Below are positions 22,310-33,520 of a stretch of DNA of 64,000 nt, piece after piece. The translations under genes were made by a program, and so were the position numbers. This DNA comes from Meloidogyne chitwoodi (Eukaryota; Nematoda; Chromadorea; Rhabditida; Meloidogynidae). The notes beneath the pieces are model-generated. The model searched no databases. It was not told where the DNA came from and was given only the letters and a program-made list of their open reading frames with translations. The first letter of the stretch is position 1. Every line of letters starts with the position of its first letter. Location: the NCBI GenBank assembly GCA_015183035.1, contig JACZZP010000001.1, positions 1,798,001 through 1,862,000 of the forward strand, written 5' to 3'.

Positions 22310-24041
22310 TCAAATTTCTTCAATTTGTCCATTGTTTCTTTGATTATTATCTTCTTTGACAAAATGCCCATCCTCCTCTAAGACTTCAACAGATGAAGGT
22401 AGAACAAAACCACCAAAGTTCGGTTTACAAGTAAAATATCTAACAAGGGAACATTGTTTACTGTGAGTACGAATTTGATATTTTTTTTGTACCATTGGAT
22501 AGAGCAACCTCGACTTGCTATTGTGAAGTAAGTGTCTTTTTCTTGCAAAATGACTTTAAACCGAGATATAGCCGTTCAAAGTTTCAGTTTTTGGGAGCGC
22601 TAGAGTATTGGGTAAAAAGAAAGAAAAGAAGAGAGCGACTTTTCCTCTTGTCTCTCTTTACTTTTTCTTTCTCTTTTTTCTCTTTGCTTCCTTATAAGCG
22701 AAAATAGTGAGGTTAACGTCGGAGAGACGGTAGGCAGTCAGCCATCCGTTTTCAATTTAAAAGAAGAGAAGGAAAAAAGGGAAAGCAGCGTGAAATGTTT
22801 AAAAATGGTCAAAAGCATAAGAGGTTATAAAATGGTCTGCCTTGTCCTCTCTCTTCCCTCTTTCTTCTCTTCACTCTAGCGCTCCCAAAAACTGAAACTT
22901 TGAACGGCTATATCTCGGTTTAAAGTCATTTTGCAAGAAAAAGACACTTACTTCACAATAGGTTTCTCTATCCAATGGTACAAAAAAAAATATCAAATTC
23001 GTACTCACAGTAAACAATGTTCCCTTGTAAGAATAAGAATGAAAAAAAAACAAAAACGTTCCAACCTTTTTCCTTCAAATGAGCCATCATTTTTTCCTTC
23101 TGGTTTCTCATAAACTATTCCAACCCAGTTATTAGGACGGCTTGCTTCTAATTTTTCACCAAAATTAGTAGGGCCAATATATGCAATTTTAGCAAATCGA
23201 GGCTTTTGTCCACTTACACGAATTACACATCGTTTGCCAACCTAGTAAGAAAATTTTCAAAATTTACTATTATGAATTTTAAACCTGCATACTATGCACT
23301 GTTTGATCGGAGCTAGGTGAAGAGGAGGAAGAACTCCGCGATGCTAATAATTCAAGTTTCCATTTTCTTGCATTATCTAAAATTTTGCGAATTATAAAGT
23401 ATGTATATAATCAAAAGAAACTGCCTTTTCTAGCAGAATATTTATCGTCAGGTATGATATAATGCTCAACGTTCGATAAATCTTCGGGAATTGCTGAAGG
23501 TGATTTGTTCAAAAGGTCGTGGACATGAATAACTGAATTATTGATCACACCCATCTAAAAATTAGTCATTTATTCAAAAAATCTTATGAAAATTTACAAA
23601 AATTTCGATAATTTTAAATTAGTAATTTTAAAGTGAACCTCCCCTAATGTACGATCATCACCTAACAATTCAGCATAACATTTGCCATTAGGTGAGTATA
23701 ATTCAAGTTTCATGTCCTGTGCATAAATGCCTACTACCATTTCAAGTTTAACCTATTAAAAAATAATTTAAAGCAGCTTCACCCCTGTTTGTCAAAACCC
23801 TATTAATAGGAACCTTGTTCATCAATTAATCTGTTCATCCAATAGGTTATAAGTAACAAGGGAATGTTGCAGGTAAAGAGAATGTATTCATGAAAGATTA
23901 AAGCGACGAACAGTGTTTCGATAAATAGGGTTGATTCCTATTAAAATCTATTACCTTAAACTCTAAAAAAGCCATTTCTGCTGGATAACGAACATGGTAA
24001 GGAAATTCATTTTTATCAGTTTTAATTGAAAGGTGCAACAT
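22310..24041 (-). CDS. TBCB: Tubulin-folding cofactor B (Ubl + CAP-Gly)
   Basis: TBCB binds alpha-tubulin and works with TBCE in tubulin heterodimer turnover. Minus-strand exons: start MLHLSIKTDKNEFPYHVRYP (24041 downward); the ubiquitin-like domain VKLEMVVGIYAQDMKLELYS, then CYAELLGDDRTLGE; VIHVHDL, IIPDDKYSARK; the linker ARKWKLELLAS; then the CAP-Gly domain VGKRCVIRVSGQKPRFAKIA, PNNWVGIVYEKPEGKNDGSF, and after an intron YFTCKPNFGGFVLPSSVEV. The C-terminus ends GQIEEI; human TBCB ends in an acidic D-E-[MI] motif, so this matches. The intron that splits CAP-Gly holds a 586-bp foldback element, and the acceptor TTGTTAG straddles the element's edge. Divergent from baf-1 with about 315 bp between start codons. 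Confidence 0.92.
22443..23028. mobile_element. 586-bp foldback element in TBCB intron
   Basis: The left arm begins ACAAGGGAACATTGTTTACT and runs about 170 bp to GGGAGCGCTAGAG; the right arm (about 22873-23028) is its reverse complement with few mismatches. The middle contains purine/pyrimidine-rich tracts (TTTCTTTCTCTTTTTTCTC and AAGAAGAGAAGG). No transposase. No convincing target duplication. It shares no obvious arm sequence with the GG...CC foldbacks elsewhere in the window, although its length is similar. Confidence 0.85.
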
Positions 24042-24320
24042 TAGGTAAAAAATTTGCCTGTAAATTTAAAAAACTAAAATTTATAGTTGTTCTAAAATTA
24101 GACTCTAATTCACAGCGGGTTAAGGCGGACTTAATGAAGTGTCTCGTTTTCTTTCTTTCTATAATTCGCTCTCTCGTTTTAATCATTACTCTCGTTTTTC
24201 ATTTTACCCAGAAATGAGGTTACCTACTCACCTCTTGTTTTTATTCATTTTTTCAATTAATTATTGTCGAAAAAACTATTTTTACTACTTTTTTATTCTA
24301 TTAAACAAATAACCTTATTT

Positions 24321-24357
24321 CAGTGTTAGAATAACGATCAAATAGAATAAAAATTGA
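24321..24357 (+). promoter_or_regulatory. Probable spliced-leader acceptor and leader of baf-1
   Basis: CCTTATTTCAG ends at 24323, 34 bases upstream of the baf-1 start codon, with no in-frame upstream exon. This matches the nematode trans-splice acceptor pattern. Confidence 0.4.
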
Positions 24358-24738
24358 ATGTCGACATCCGTAAAACATAGGGATTTTGTTGCAGAACCAA
24401 TGGGTGATAAAGAAGTGACAACAGTCGCTGGTATTGGTCCAGTTTATGGCAAAAAATTAGAGGATAAGGTTTTTTATTTCAAACTTGAATGTTTTGAAAA
24501 TTACAATTTTACAAAATATTTATATATCTAATTTTTCAGGGTTTTGACAAAGCATACATTTTATTTGGTCAATTTTTATTATTGAGGAAGGATAAAGACT
24601 TGTTTGTTGATTGGTTAAAAGAGGAAGTTGGTGCCAGTCAGCATCATGCAACATGTTTTGATTTTTTCTTTAATAAATTTTAATTTAAATTTAGCTTGTT
24701 TTAACTGTTTAGACGAATGGGCAGGACAACATATTTGA
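24358..24738 (+). CDS. baf-1: Barrier-to-autointegration factor
   Basis: Small DNA-bridging chromatin protein that links DNA to LEM-domain proteins and lamin at the nuclear envelope. Exons 24358-24468, 24540-24654 and 24695-24738 add up to exactly 89 residues plus stop, the universal length of BAF. The sequence runs [19 protein letters not shown], then [20 protein letters not shown] (helix-hairpin-helix), [40 protein letters not shown] and LDEWAGQHI. Ser and Thr at positions 2-4, the VRK phosphorylation sites that release DNA, are conserved as STS. 24739-25464 shows no gene. Confidence 0.97.
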
Positions 24739-25464
24739 AGTGCTTCTTAAATCACAACTGAATTTTTAATTTTACAAAGCTCATGTTCTTTGGTTTATTT
24801 GATTTTTGTCCATTTTTTGATCTTTTTAAAATTTTCTTGCACTATTTTACTTATTGCTTTAAAATCATTAGTCAACGCAAATTTTATAGAGTTCTCTTAA
24901 ATTTTCTTATATGTTAACTTGACAATTTTCTGAGATTTTTATTAAATTAAAATTTACTTGACTAACTCAAAATCATTAAACATAAATAAATATTCGATAA
25001 ATGATTATAGTTAATTTTTGTGACGTTATATATGTAAAAACATACATATTGGTTATCTGAAAAACGTAGATTCTAAGATTTTCGCATTTCCAGGAGAAAA
25101 TTTAATATTAAACCGCCCTTCAGTGATTTTCAGGTGCCTTTTTTATTTTCTTTGTTGATAACTAAACAAGAAAAAGTGAGTTATTAACTACTGGACAACC
25201 TAACCTTGAATACTAGAGGCGGAACTGCGCGAGATTTGTTTAAATTTTGCCACTTGATTTGTCTCTTTTAGGATTTTCTTTTTAGTGTTATTTAAGCTTA
25301 ATTAGGTACATTATAAAGGGATCTAAAGTTTTTTTGGTTTTAGCCAAGCTGAACAAAATAATTTCTAAAATTTCTTGACATTAATTAATTTGCTAATAAA
25401 ATTGTTAAGATTTAAACACGCTGGATCCATAAGTTTTTCTTATTTGTGTTCGCTTTCATTTCTA

Positions 25465-28105
25465 ATGACTCAGAATGAGAAGGGTGGATGGAAAGAGGTT
25501 TGATTTAAGTTATAAGTCTAAAAATTTTGCATTTAAGGCATTAATTCATTTTACTGGTGGCGCTGTCGGTGGAACTGCTGGAACAGGTTAATTCTAGTTC
25601 TTTTATATTTTTTGATTTATTTTTTAGCTCTTACTTGTCCCTTAGAGGTTTTTATTTTTATTTACTATTTGACAAATTTTTAAGGTTATTAAAACACGAA
25701 TGCAAAGTTCACAAGGATTCTTGATTTATCGGCAATTGAGAGAGGATGCCATAAATGCAGTAAAGAAACCCTTAATTGAGGCAGCAATACCCGGCCCTAG
25801 CAGTAGCAGAAATGCTGGTATTTATTTATTTTATACCATGTTAAAACTAGTAAAAATACAACCGCGAAAAAATTTTAAATTTACGAAAATTTGTTACAAT
25901 GAAACATCTGTTTATTTTAATTTCTAAATATGTTGAGGATTACCGATCATTGGTAATAGTTATTTTTACTGGTCCCCAAAAAAATTATCAAAAATGGTCT
26001 GATTTCTTTAATTTTTTCTACTAATAATAGGTTTGTGCATACGCTGAGCTCGAATCTGATGTCAGTGTTCAAAAATATCTAATCCCGAACCCAGATTCGA
26101 ACAAATCGAAGTAAGAGTAAATATTTTTATCTAAGCAAATAATACCTCATTCTATTTAGCTGATGTGAGTCGAATGGTTCCAAAATTAATACGTTTAGAT
26201 GTATTTTAATGAATTAATCAAGTTAATGATTTTAATGATTGCTCATCCAAAAATTCAATCATAACTTCATTAAAATACATCTAAACGTATTAATATTGGT
26301 ATCATTCGACTCAGCTAGTCAAAACGAATCGAATGAGGTATTATCTGCTTAGATAAAAATATTTATTCTTACTTCGATTTGTTCGAATCTGGGTTCGGGA
26401 TTAGATATTTTTGAAAACTGACATCAGATTCGAGCTCAGCGTATGCACAAACCTATTATTAGTAGAAAAAACTAAAGAAATCAGACCATTTTTGATAATT
26501 TTTTTAGGGACCAGTAAAAGTAACTATTACCCCGATCATTTTGTCATAATATACATTTAACTATATAACGTTTATCTTGGCATTATCCGATTTAGTTTGA
26601 CAAGACTGGTCAAAAAATAAAAGATCTGCTGTGAGTTTATTTACAAAATACCCTTTCATTTATAATTTTATAATAAAGAAAAAAGGCGTTTTCACAAATG
26701 TATTTTTGATTTTTTAAATCTTTTAGAAAATTCATTTATTCGTTTCTCTGTTGCAAAACGTTTGTTTCGCGCTCATTGGCCTCCACTTTCATTATTGGCA
26801 ATTCGTTCTGTCTGGAATGAAGGCGGTACAGCTGCACTTTTTAAGGGTCTTGTACCAAATCTAATCGGTGTTACTCCTTCAAAGTAAAACAACTAAAAAA
26901 TCTAAATTTGTTACAAAAATTTTAGGGCAATTTATTTTTGCACTTATTCTGGCACAAAACGTTTCTTAAATAGTTGTACTAGAAGAGGGCCCGCTAGTGA
27001 AACCGATAGTAGCTCTTGGTGGCCACCTGCTCCCAATTCTGGATTTATCCACATGGGATCTGCTGGAATAGCTGGTATAATCTTAAATAAAATATAAAAG
27101 TATTTTTTATTATAAGATTGTAGATAGTTAATTTTTATAAATTTTATTTCCTGAATTTTTTTTCCATTCTTCGGTTTTCTCCCTTACAAGGGAAACTCAG
27201 GAGCCATACTTAAAAATTTATTTTAATTCAGGTCTAATGGCAGCTACCATAATAAATCCAATTTGGGTAGTTAAAACACGTCTTCAATTACATCATGGAC
27301 GTTTAGGCGCTTGGGAATGTTGCTTACGAATTGTTAAACGCGAAGGCTTTTTAAGGCTTTGGAGAGTATTATTTATTTTTTTATTTACATTTAATGCTTT
27401 ATTTAGGGAGTGACAGGCTCTTATCTGGGAATAATTGAAACTATGATCCAATTTGTACTTTACGAGAACTTGAGAAGGTGAGAGGAGCAAATAATTTTTG
27501 TTTTAATTTTTTTATTTTTAGTAAGATAAGTGATCCAGATCAAAAATTTTTTGGTTTTTATGCTGACAAACAACATCAAGCTTTTTTACAATTTATGTTG
27601 GCCGGGGGTATAGCAAAAACATGTGCCGTTATTATTGCTTATCCTCATGGTAAATTTAAAATAATTTTTACAATATTTATTCTTTAGAAGTTATTAGGAC
27701 ACGGTTGCGTGAGGAAGAAAATCAGCTAAGACTACGTCAAATAATTTGGAGACTTTCATTTAGAGAACTTTATCGCGGTCTCAGTGTACAGGTATTTTTA
27801 ATATTGGGTTATATTAAATTATGATAGATTTATATTCTATCACCCACTTTAAGAATTTCGTAACTCTTCGATTAGTCTTGTAGAGAGATGAGTCGGTTCT
27901 TGACAAGAAGAATCGAATAGACATATTTTCAAGCATTTTTGTAATGGGTGATATATATAGTCTAGCCATATATGTGTTCTAATATAATAGAAATGATTAT
28001 TTTAAGCTTTTACGCTCAGCTCCAAATACAGCAATTACCATGTTTACTTATGAATTAGTTGTTCACCAACTTCATCGTCTTTTAGGAGAACAACCTACAA
28101 AATGA
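25465..28105 (+). CDS. Mitochondrial pyrimidine-nucleotide carrier (SLC25A33/A36 type)
   Basis: Inner-membrane six-helix carrier. Three repeats carry the P-x-[DE]-x-x-[KR]-x-[KR] signature: LTCPLEVIKTRMQSS (repeat 1), INPIWVVKTRLQLH (repeat 2), AYPHEVIRTRLREE (repeat 3). Repeat 3 has His where the signature usually has a hydrophobic residue, as in the SLC25A33/36 group. Other segments: FTGGAVGGTAGT; AHWPPLSLLAIRSVWNEGGT then ALFKGLVPNLIGVTPSKAIY; GSAGIAGLMAATI; LWRGVTGSYLGIIETMIQFV; MLAGGIAKTCAVI; ELYRGLSVQLLRSAPNTAIT. W in PIW fits this subfamily. The first exon is only 11 residues (25465-25497). One intron (about 25818-26726) contains a foldback transposon, and a late intron (about 27792-28006) a possible small MITE. 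Confidence 0.9.
25952..26531. mobile_element. 580-bp foldback element, GG...CC ends, 9-bp target duplication (Merlin-like MITE)
   Basis: It starts GGTAATAGTTATTTTTACTG and its right end is the inverted copy with one or two changes; the arms pair over most of their length. CCGATCATT occurs directly on both sides (25943-25951 and 26532-26540). The inner arms share the ACGCTGAGCTCGAATCTGAT and CGAACCCAGATTCGAA blocks with the element at 12150-12737. It sits in an intron of the SLC25 carrier gene. Confidence 0.9.
27831..27957. mobile_element. Possible short MITE in carrier intron
   Basis: TATTCTATCACCCA at the left faces TGGGTGATATATA at the right, an inverted match of about 11 bases around 127 bp of non-coding DNA with an inner TCGATTAGTCTTG / AAGAAGAATCGA pair. 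The boundaries are approximate. Confidence 0.4.
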
Positions 28106-28906
28106 TATTATTTCTCACTTTTTCCTTAGATAAAAGAGGTTTCCTTTATTTTAATTTCACTCAAATTTTTATGAAATTTAATTATTATTTGAAGTTCTTT
28201 GCTCAATTTTTGTTTTAAACTTGTTTAATTTTGTTTGATTTCATTAATAAAAATAATAAATTAATAACTTTCTATTCATTCTTTTACATATTTTAACATT
28301 ATTATATACATTTATGTATATAATTTTAGAACTTAAAAGAGGCAAAAGCATTTTCGAATCACTTAAATATTTTTTAAATAAATTTGAAAAAGATTTTTCT
28401 ATTTCTAATTTTTATATGGGACTTCTCTTTTTTTGTTATTTTTGGCATCTAATATAATTTAGTATCGAATTATTTAAGTCCTTTTATTTATGAGATTTAC
28501 TTCTTTTTTCGTGATAATATTAATCCTATAACTATAATCTGGTAATAAGAAGTTATCCTCATTCTATTGTATGTTAATATTTTATTAAATAATTTTTTAA
28601 GCATATTTATTTGGCGATGGTCGCCTAGCAAAGGAAACAAAAATTGTCTTTAGGGATAAAGGACTTCTCTCGTTATTTAATGAACGAAAGGATTAAAAAT
28701 AGTAGGGATTTACCTCTATCACTATGGTATTTTTCTCTTTTTTTAGGAAATATTTTAAATGTTGATAAATTTATTAAAATATACATATTCAGTAAAATCA
28801 AAAGAAAACCTCAGATTTAGAATATTTTAAATATTACCCTTTTAATTATTATTTTTGTTTGAATGAACCTTTTTTTAGAGTTTAATTTAATTATTTATAA
28901 CATTTG
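28106..28906. other. Intergenic spacer
   Basis: About 800 bp of AT-rich DNA between two genes on the same strand. A TTTTTTTAG at 28870-28878 could be the spliced-leader acceptor of the SLC26 gene. I see no other feature. Confidence 0.4.
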
Positions 28907-31900
28907 ATGGATTCTTCTAATCAACATTTACTTGGAGGCGTAAGACGTGTTCCAATGAATCAGGTATTTTTAATTTTTATCTACATAAGTAAATAATTAC
29001 CTAATAATTATATAATTGATTTTTCATAAAATTTTTATTGAATTTTAGGATGAATTCGACACAAAATTCAATTTCTCAAGTGAGCGTAAAATTGGGCAAC
29101 GGCGATATTCATTAGTAAATTATATTTTTACTACATATAATAATAAATTAAGGACTCAATTGTTGAACATCAACCTCAAGCAGTGGCCAATGATCTTTGT
29201 GGTGGTGCTTTGCTTTGTTGGCGAAGAGCTGTAAGATAAAAAAGGAAATTATTTTAAATTATTTGTTTAAATTAAGGCTCAAAGATCTATATCTATTGTT
29301 GTGAGACCTCAAGTCTCTAATCAACAACCACAACAAAGACAAAAACCCAGTCGTCAACATATTAGTTTGGCAAGTGCTCAAAGTGGCAGTGGAGGCATTA
29401 AAATTTTATAAAATTAATTTTGATATTTAAGAAAATAAAAATTAAATAGAAAAATTAGGTGCTGGAAATTTGCAATTACCTCGATATCAATTAAGTAATG
29501 CTGATGAATGTGATCATCTATGGTCTTCACGTCATTGTCCAACTACACATTTGCCACTTATTCGAGTTTTGCAACGATATAGCTTTCGAAAAGTTTGAAA
29601 TTTATTAAATTAAAAGCTACAAAGTCATTTAAACAAATTTTACCAAAATTTTATTTAAAATTTTATTTTTTTTCTCAATTTTAAATTATTAATTTTTTAG
29701 GATTTATTTGGAGATTTTCGTGCTGGTTTAGCATTATCATTACATGGAACTGCTGAAGGCTTGGCAATGGCTTTTTTAACTGGATTACCACCAATTTGTG
29801 GTCTTTATACAACATTTTATTCTTCTCTTCTTTATGTTTTTTTTGGAACTTCAAATTTTAGTTTTATGGGTTAAAAATTGAAATAATTATTTTTAAAAAT
29901 TAAATTATTTTAAGGTACAAATATTGCTGTCTGCTTTTTCTTAGGTAACATTATTGAAAAAAATACTACTGTAGCAATTGGGTCATTGGAAATAGCTTCT
30001 ACATTAATCTTTTTATCTTCAATTATTCTTGTAAAATAATTTAAAAATTAAAAATAATAATAATATTTTAAAGGCAATAATTTATTTACTTCGTTTGGAT
30101 TTTATTTTTGGTCTTTTTTCTGAACAAGTAATTGCTGGATTTTCTACTGGATTGGGTACTAGAATTATTTTTAATCAATTGGGTAATATAATTCAACTTA
30201 AAGCTAATAGAATTTGTGCAGCAGATCAATTAAATATTAAAGTTTACTTTTTTTGAAAAATATTTAAAAAATATATTTTTTTAGCAGGCATCTATTGCAA
30301 TTGCTAGTAATTCAATTCCAGCAACTACAACATCTTTTTCTTGTATTCTTTGGTAAGATAATTAATAAAATACTTTTTACTCCTTTTTAATATAATAAAT
30401 TAATTAAGGGCTTATTATCGTCGTTTAAATGTTTATAATAATTTTAATAAAAATTCAAATTTAATTAATCAAACAGTTTTTACACAACAACAAAAATATT
30501 CACAACAAAATATATCTTTATTTTTAAATAATAATAATTCTGAAATAATTCAAAATTATAATAATGTTATTAATACATTAGAAAATAGCAATAGTGTTTG
30601 TATTTTTATTTTATTTTTTTAATATTAAAAACTTTTTTAGTGTTTACCTTCAATTTGGGAATGTTTTGATGCAATTAATTTAAATACTTTAGCTGTTTCT
30701 TTATTTTGCATATTTTTAATTATTTTTACACGTCAAATAATTGGTCCTTTAACACGTTTTCGACTTCGTTCTGCTATTTCTTCAGAATTTTTAATTGTAA
30801 AATTTAAAAAAATTAAATTCTAAATTTTATTAATTATATTTTTAGTTAAAAAAATATTTTTTAATATTAAGATAATTCTTGCCAGTTTACTTTCAAATGT
30901 TTTAAATATGAAAATTAGGTGGCAGCTGGAAACTATTACTTTTATAGAATCAAAGTTTTTACTAAATATTTTTAAACTCATGAGAAAAAATAATAAATTA
31001 ATTTAAAATTATTAAAAAAATATTAAAAATTTAAATTTAAAAAAATGATATATTTATTTTTAAAGATTATTTTTCTTAACATTACCAAATCGTTCATTAA
31101 TTGGTCAATTATTTACTGATTCAATTGGTTTAGCATTTTTTGTTTTTACTTTACATTTAACAAGTGCAAATTTATTAGCAAGAGCTAATAAATATAAAAT
31201 TGATGAAAGACAAGTATTTTTAAATTAATTTATTTTATTATTTATTTAGGAACTTATTTCAATAAGTTTAATTGGCTTTTTATCAACATTTGTAGCTGCT
31301 ATATTTCCTGGTAATTCACCTTTTAGAACATCAATAGGTACTCGTGCTGGATCAAAAACAATTTTAGCAAATATTTCTCTTATATTATGTTTAATTCCAA
31401 TTATAATTTTATCTTCAAAATTATTTCAATATTTACCTGTTGTAAGTAATTAAATTTATTTTATAATATATTTCAATAAATATTTTTAGTGTGTTCTTTC
31501 ATGTATTCTGTTAACAGAAATTTGTCCATTGTTTGCAGGAATAACCAAATTACCTCTTTTATGGGAAATTTCACGTCTAGATGTTGTAAGAAAATTATTT
31601 TTTCTTTAAAATATTATATTTATTTTTAAATATATTTATAGTTAAGTTTTGTTTTATCTGCTTTAATGGCCCTTTTTTCATCAACTTTATCTCATGCACT
31701 TTTTATTTCAATTATTGTTTCTGCTAGTACAATTATTATTAGGGCTCAATGGTTAGAATTTAATTTAAATTATTAAATGTTTATTTTATATAATTATTTA
31801 AATTTAATATTTTTAATAGGCCTAGACTTCAACAATTAACAAATATTACTGGTTCAGGTGCTTACTATGCAGAACGTTGTTATTATGGAGGTTCTGATTT

Positions 31901-33281
31901 AATGGATGAATCAGGGGTTATTAAAAAGAATAAAAATTACTTAAATTATAAATATTTTTTTAAAGGTTTCAATTGTTCGTTTTGAAGCTCCAATTCTTTT
32001 TCACAATTCTGCTTATTTCAAATCATGCATTCGAGAATCAGCAGCTAAAATTAAGGGGTTAATTTAAATTAATAAACAGTCTTTCTATGCTTTATGGGAG
32101 TGGATTTTATTTAAATTAAATTATTAAATATAATAAAAATAAATTTTAAGTCAACTGTTGGGTATCGGAATTGGTACTAGAACAGGTAGTATGAAAAGTA
32201 TGAAAAGTACAAATGCCCAAATGGTCAGTGGTTCTATTCATAATAAAGATTCAATTCAAATGCGGTCAACTTTATTAATTAGCGGAGATTTTATAGTATG
32301 AAAATTATTTTCATTTTTTTAAATTAAATTAAAATATAGCCAAATCTTGAAAATAATCCAATTGCTAGTTCAGCATTATTAGAATCAAATATTAATAATA
32401 ATAATTCAATAACTAAAGTACTTATTATTGACTTTTCTTCTGTTCCTTACATTGATGTTCAGGTGATTTTTTATTTATTAAAAAAAATATTTTAAAAATT
32501 TTAAGGCAATTACAGTAATACGTGAATTATTTGAAGAATTATCTGATAAAAAATGTCGTATTCTTTTAGCTTCTGTTAATTCAACTATTCGCAGTTGGTT
32601 TAAGGCAATTTTTAAAATAATAATTTTTAAAATTATTTTTATATATTTTTTAAATTTATTTTTAGTTAAGTGGCTCATTTGAACATGTACCTAAGCATTT
32701 TTTCTTCCCTTCTGTTCATGATGCTGTACTTTGTGCTCAACAACTTGGAGGTGTAATTGCACCAAGTATTCATATGAGGCAAAGATAAATTTTGAAATAA
32801 ATAAAAAACAATACTTTTTAGTGTTTCTTTGAATGGTTGTCGAGATTTAATTACACTTTCTAATGCTGCATCAAATCATGAGCTAAATCTTCATTCTGAC
32901 ACAGGAGGTACCCAAACGACAAGTAATGCACCTGCAACTGTTGGGGTAATAAAAATAATTATTTTCTAAAAAAATTTTTTTTGAAATTAAGTCTAATGAT
33001 CATCAAAATATTTCAAGTCTTGGTCCAACTGTTCATCAAATTGCTTCAAATTCACCAGCTACAACAATGGGGACAACAGTTTCAACAAAACTAACTTCTT
33101 CTCAACCAACAATTAAAGGAATATCATCAGCAGGTAATTAATAATAACCAGAATTAAAAAATATATTTATTATAAAGGAATCCTTATTGAACGTGATAAT
33201 AATAGTGTTTCTACTGCTGAAACTGTGAGAACATTTTGCCAAACAATGCGAAAACAACCCTTGAAGAAATCTAATTCTTAA
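28907..33281 (+). CDS. SLC26/SulP anion transporter with STAS domain
   Basis: Multi-pass plasma-membrane anion exchanger (sulfate, chloride, bicarbonate or oxalate; specificity not readable). It starts MDSSNQHLLGGVRRVPM and a hydrophilic Gln/Ser-rich N-tail follows. The transporter core begins RYSFRKDLFGDFRAGLALSL, then GLAMAFLTGLPPICGLYTTF, the SulP entry region. Further TM stretches: ASTLIFLSSIIL, AGFSTGLGTRIIF, NTLAVSLFCIFLIIF, then SLIGFLSTFVAAIFPGNSPF with RTSIGTRAGSKT, and CVLSCILLTEICPLFAGI. The STAS domain (about 31970-32790) reads VSIVRFEAPILFHNSAYF, then VLIIDFSSVPYIDVQAITVI, the expected D-x-S-x-x-x-x-x-D nucleotide-like loop. The C-tail is Ser/Thr/Asn-rich and ends KKSNS. One acceptor (about 30871-30873, ATTAAG) was chosen because the nearer TTTTTAG gives a stop. 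An extracellular-like Asn-rich insert lies at about 30430-30600. Confidence 0.9.
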
Positions 33282-33520
33282 ATTATTAAAATCATTACTT
33301 TTATTTTATTATTTACTTCTCAAAAATTAATTTTCTGTTTAACTGTAGTTTATAATTTATACTTCATTAAATAATGTAATATTTATCGCTTAAGCTGCAG
33401 AATTTTATGAAGATCGTACTTATAATTAATTGATGATATCAAAAAGTATTTTTTTAATAAAAACACAAAATATAATTTTTATATCATCCGTTTGTATATT
33501 ATTTTTGCAAAGTTATTCAC

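Noticed and set aside
23795..23945. Possible MITE in the first TBCB intron (AACCCTATTAATAGG and AAATAGGGTTG)
   Set aside because: The inverted matches are short and offset, and no boundaries or target duplication could be set.
30844..30873. Apparent frame break in the SLC26 gene
   Set aside because: Using the ATTAAG acceptor instead of the nearer TTTTTAG restores SEFLI followed by IILASLLSNVL, matching the family.
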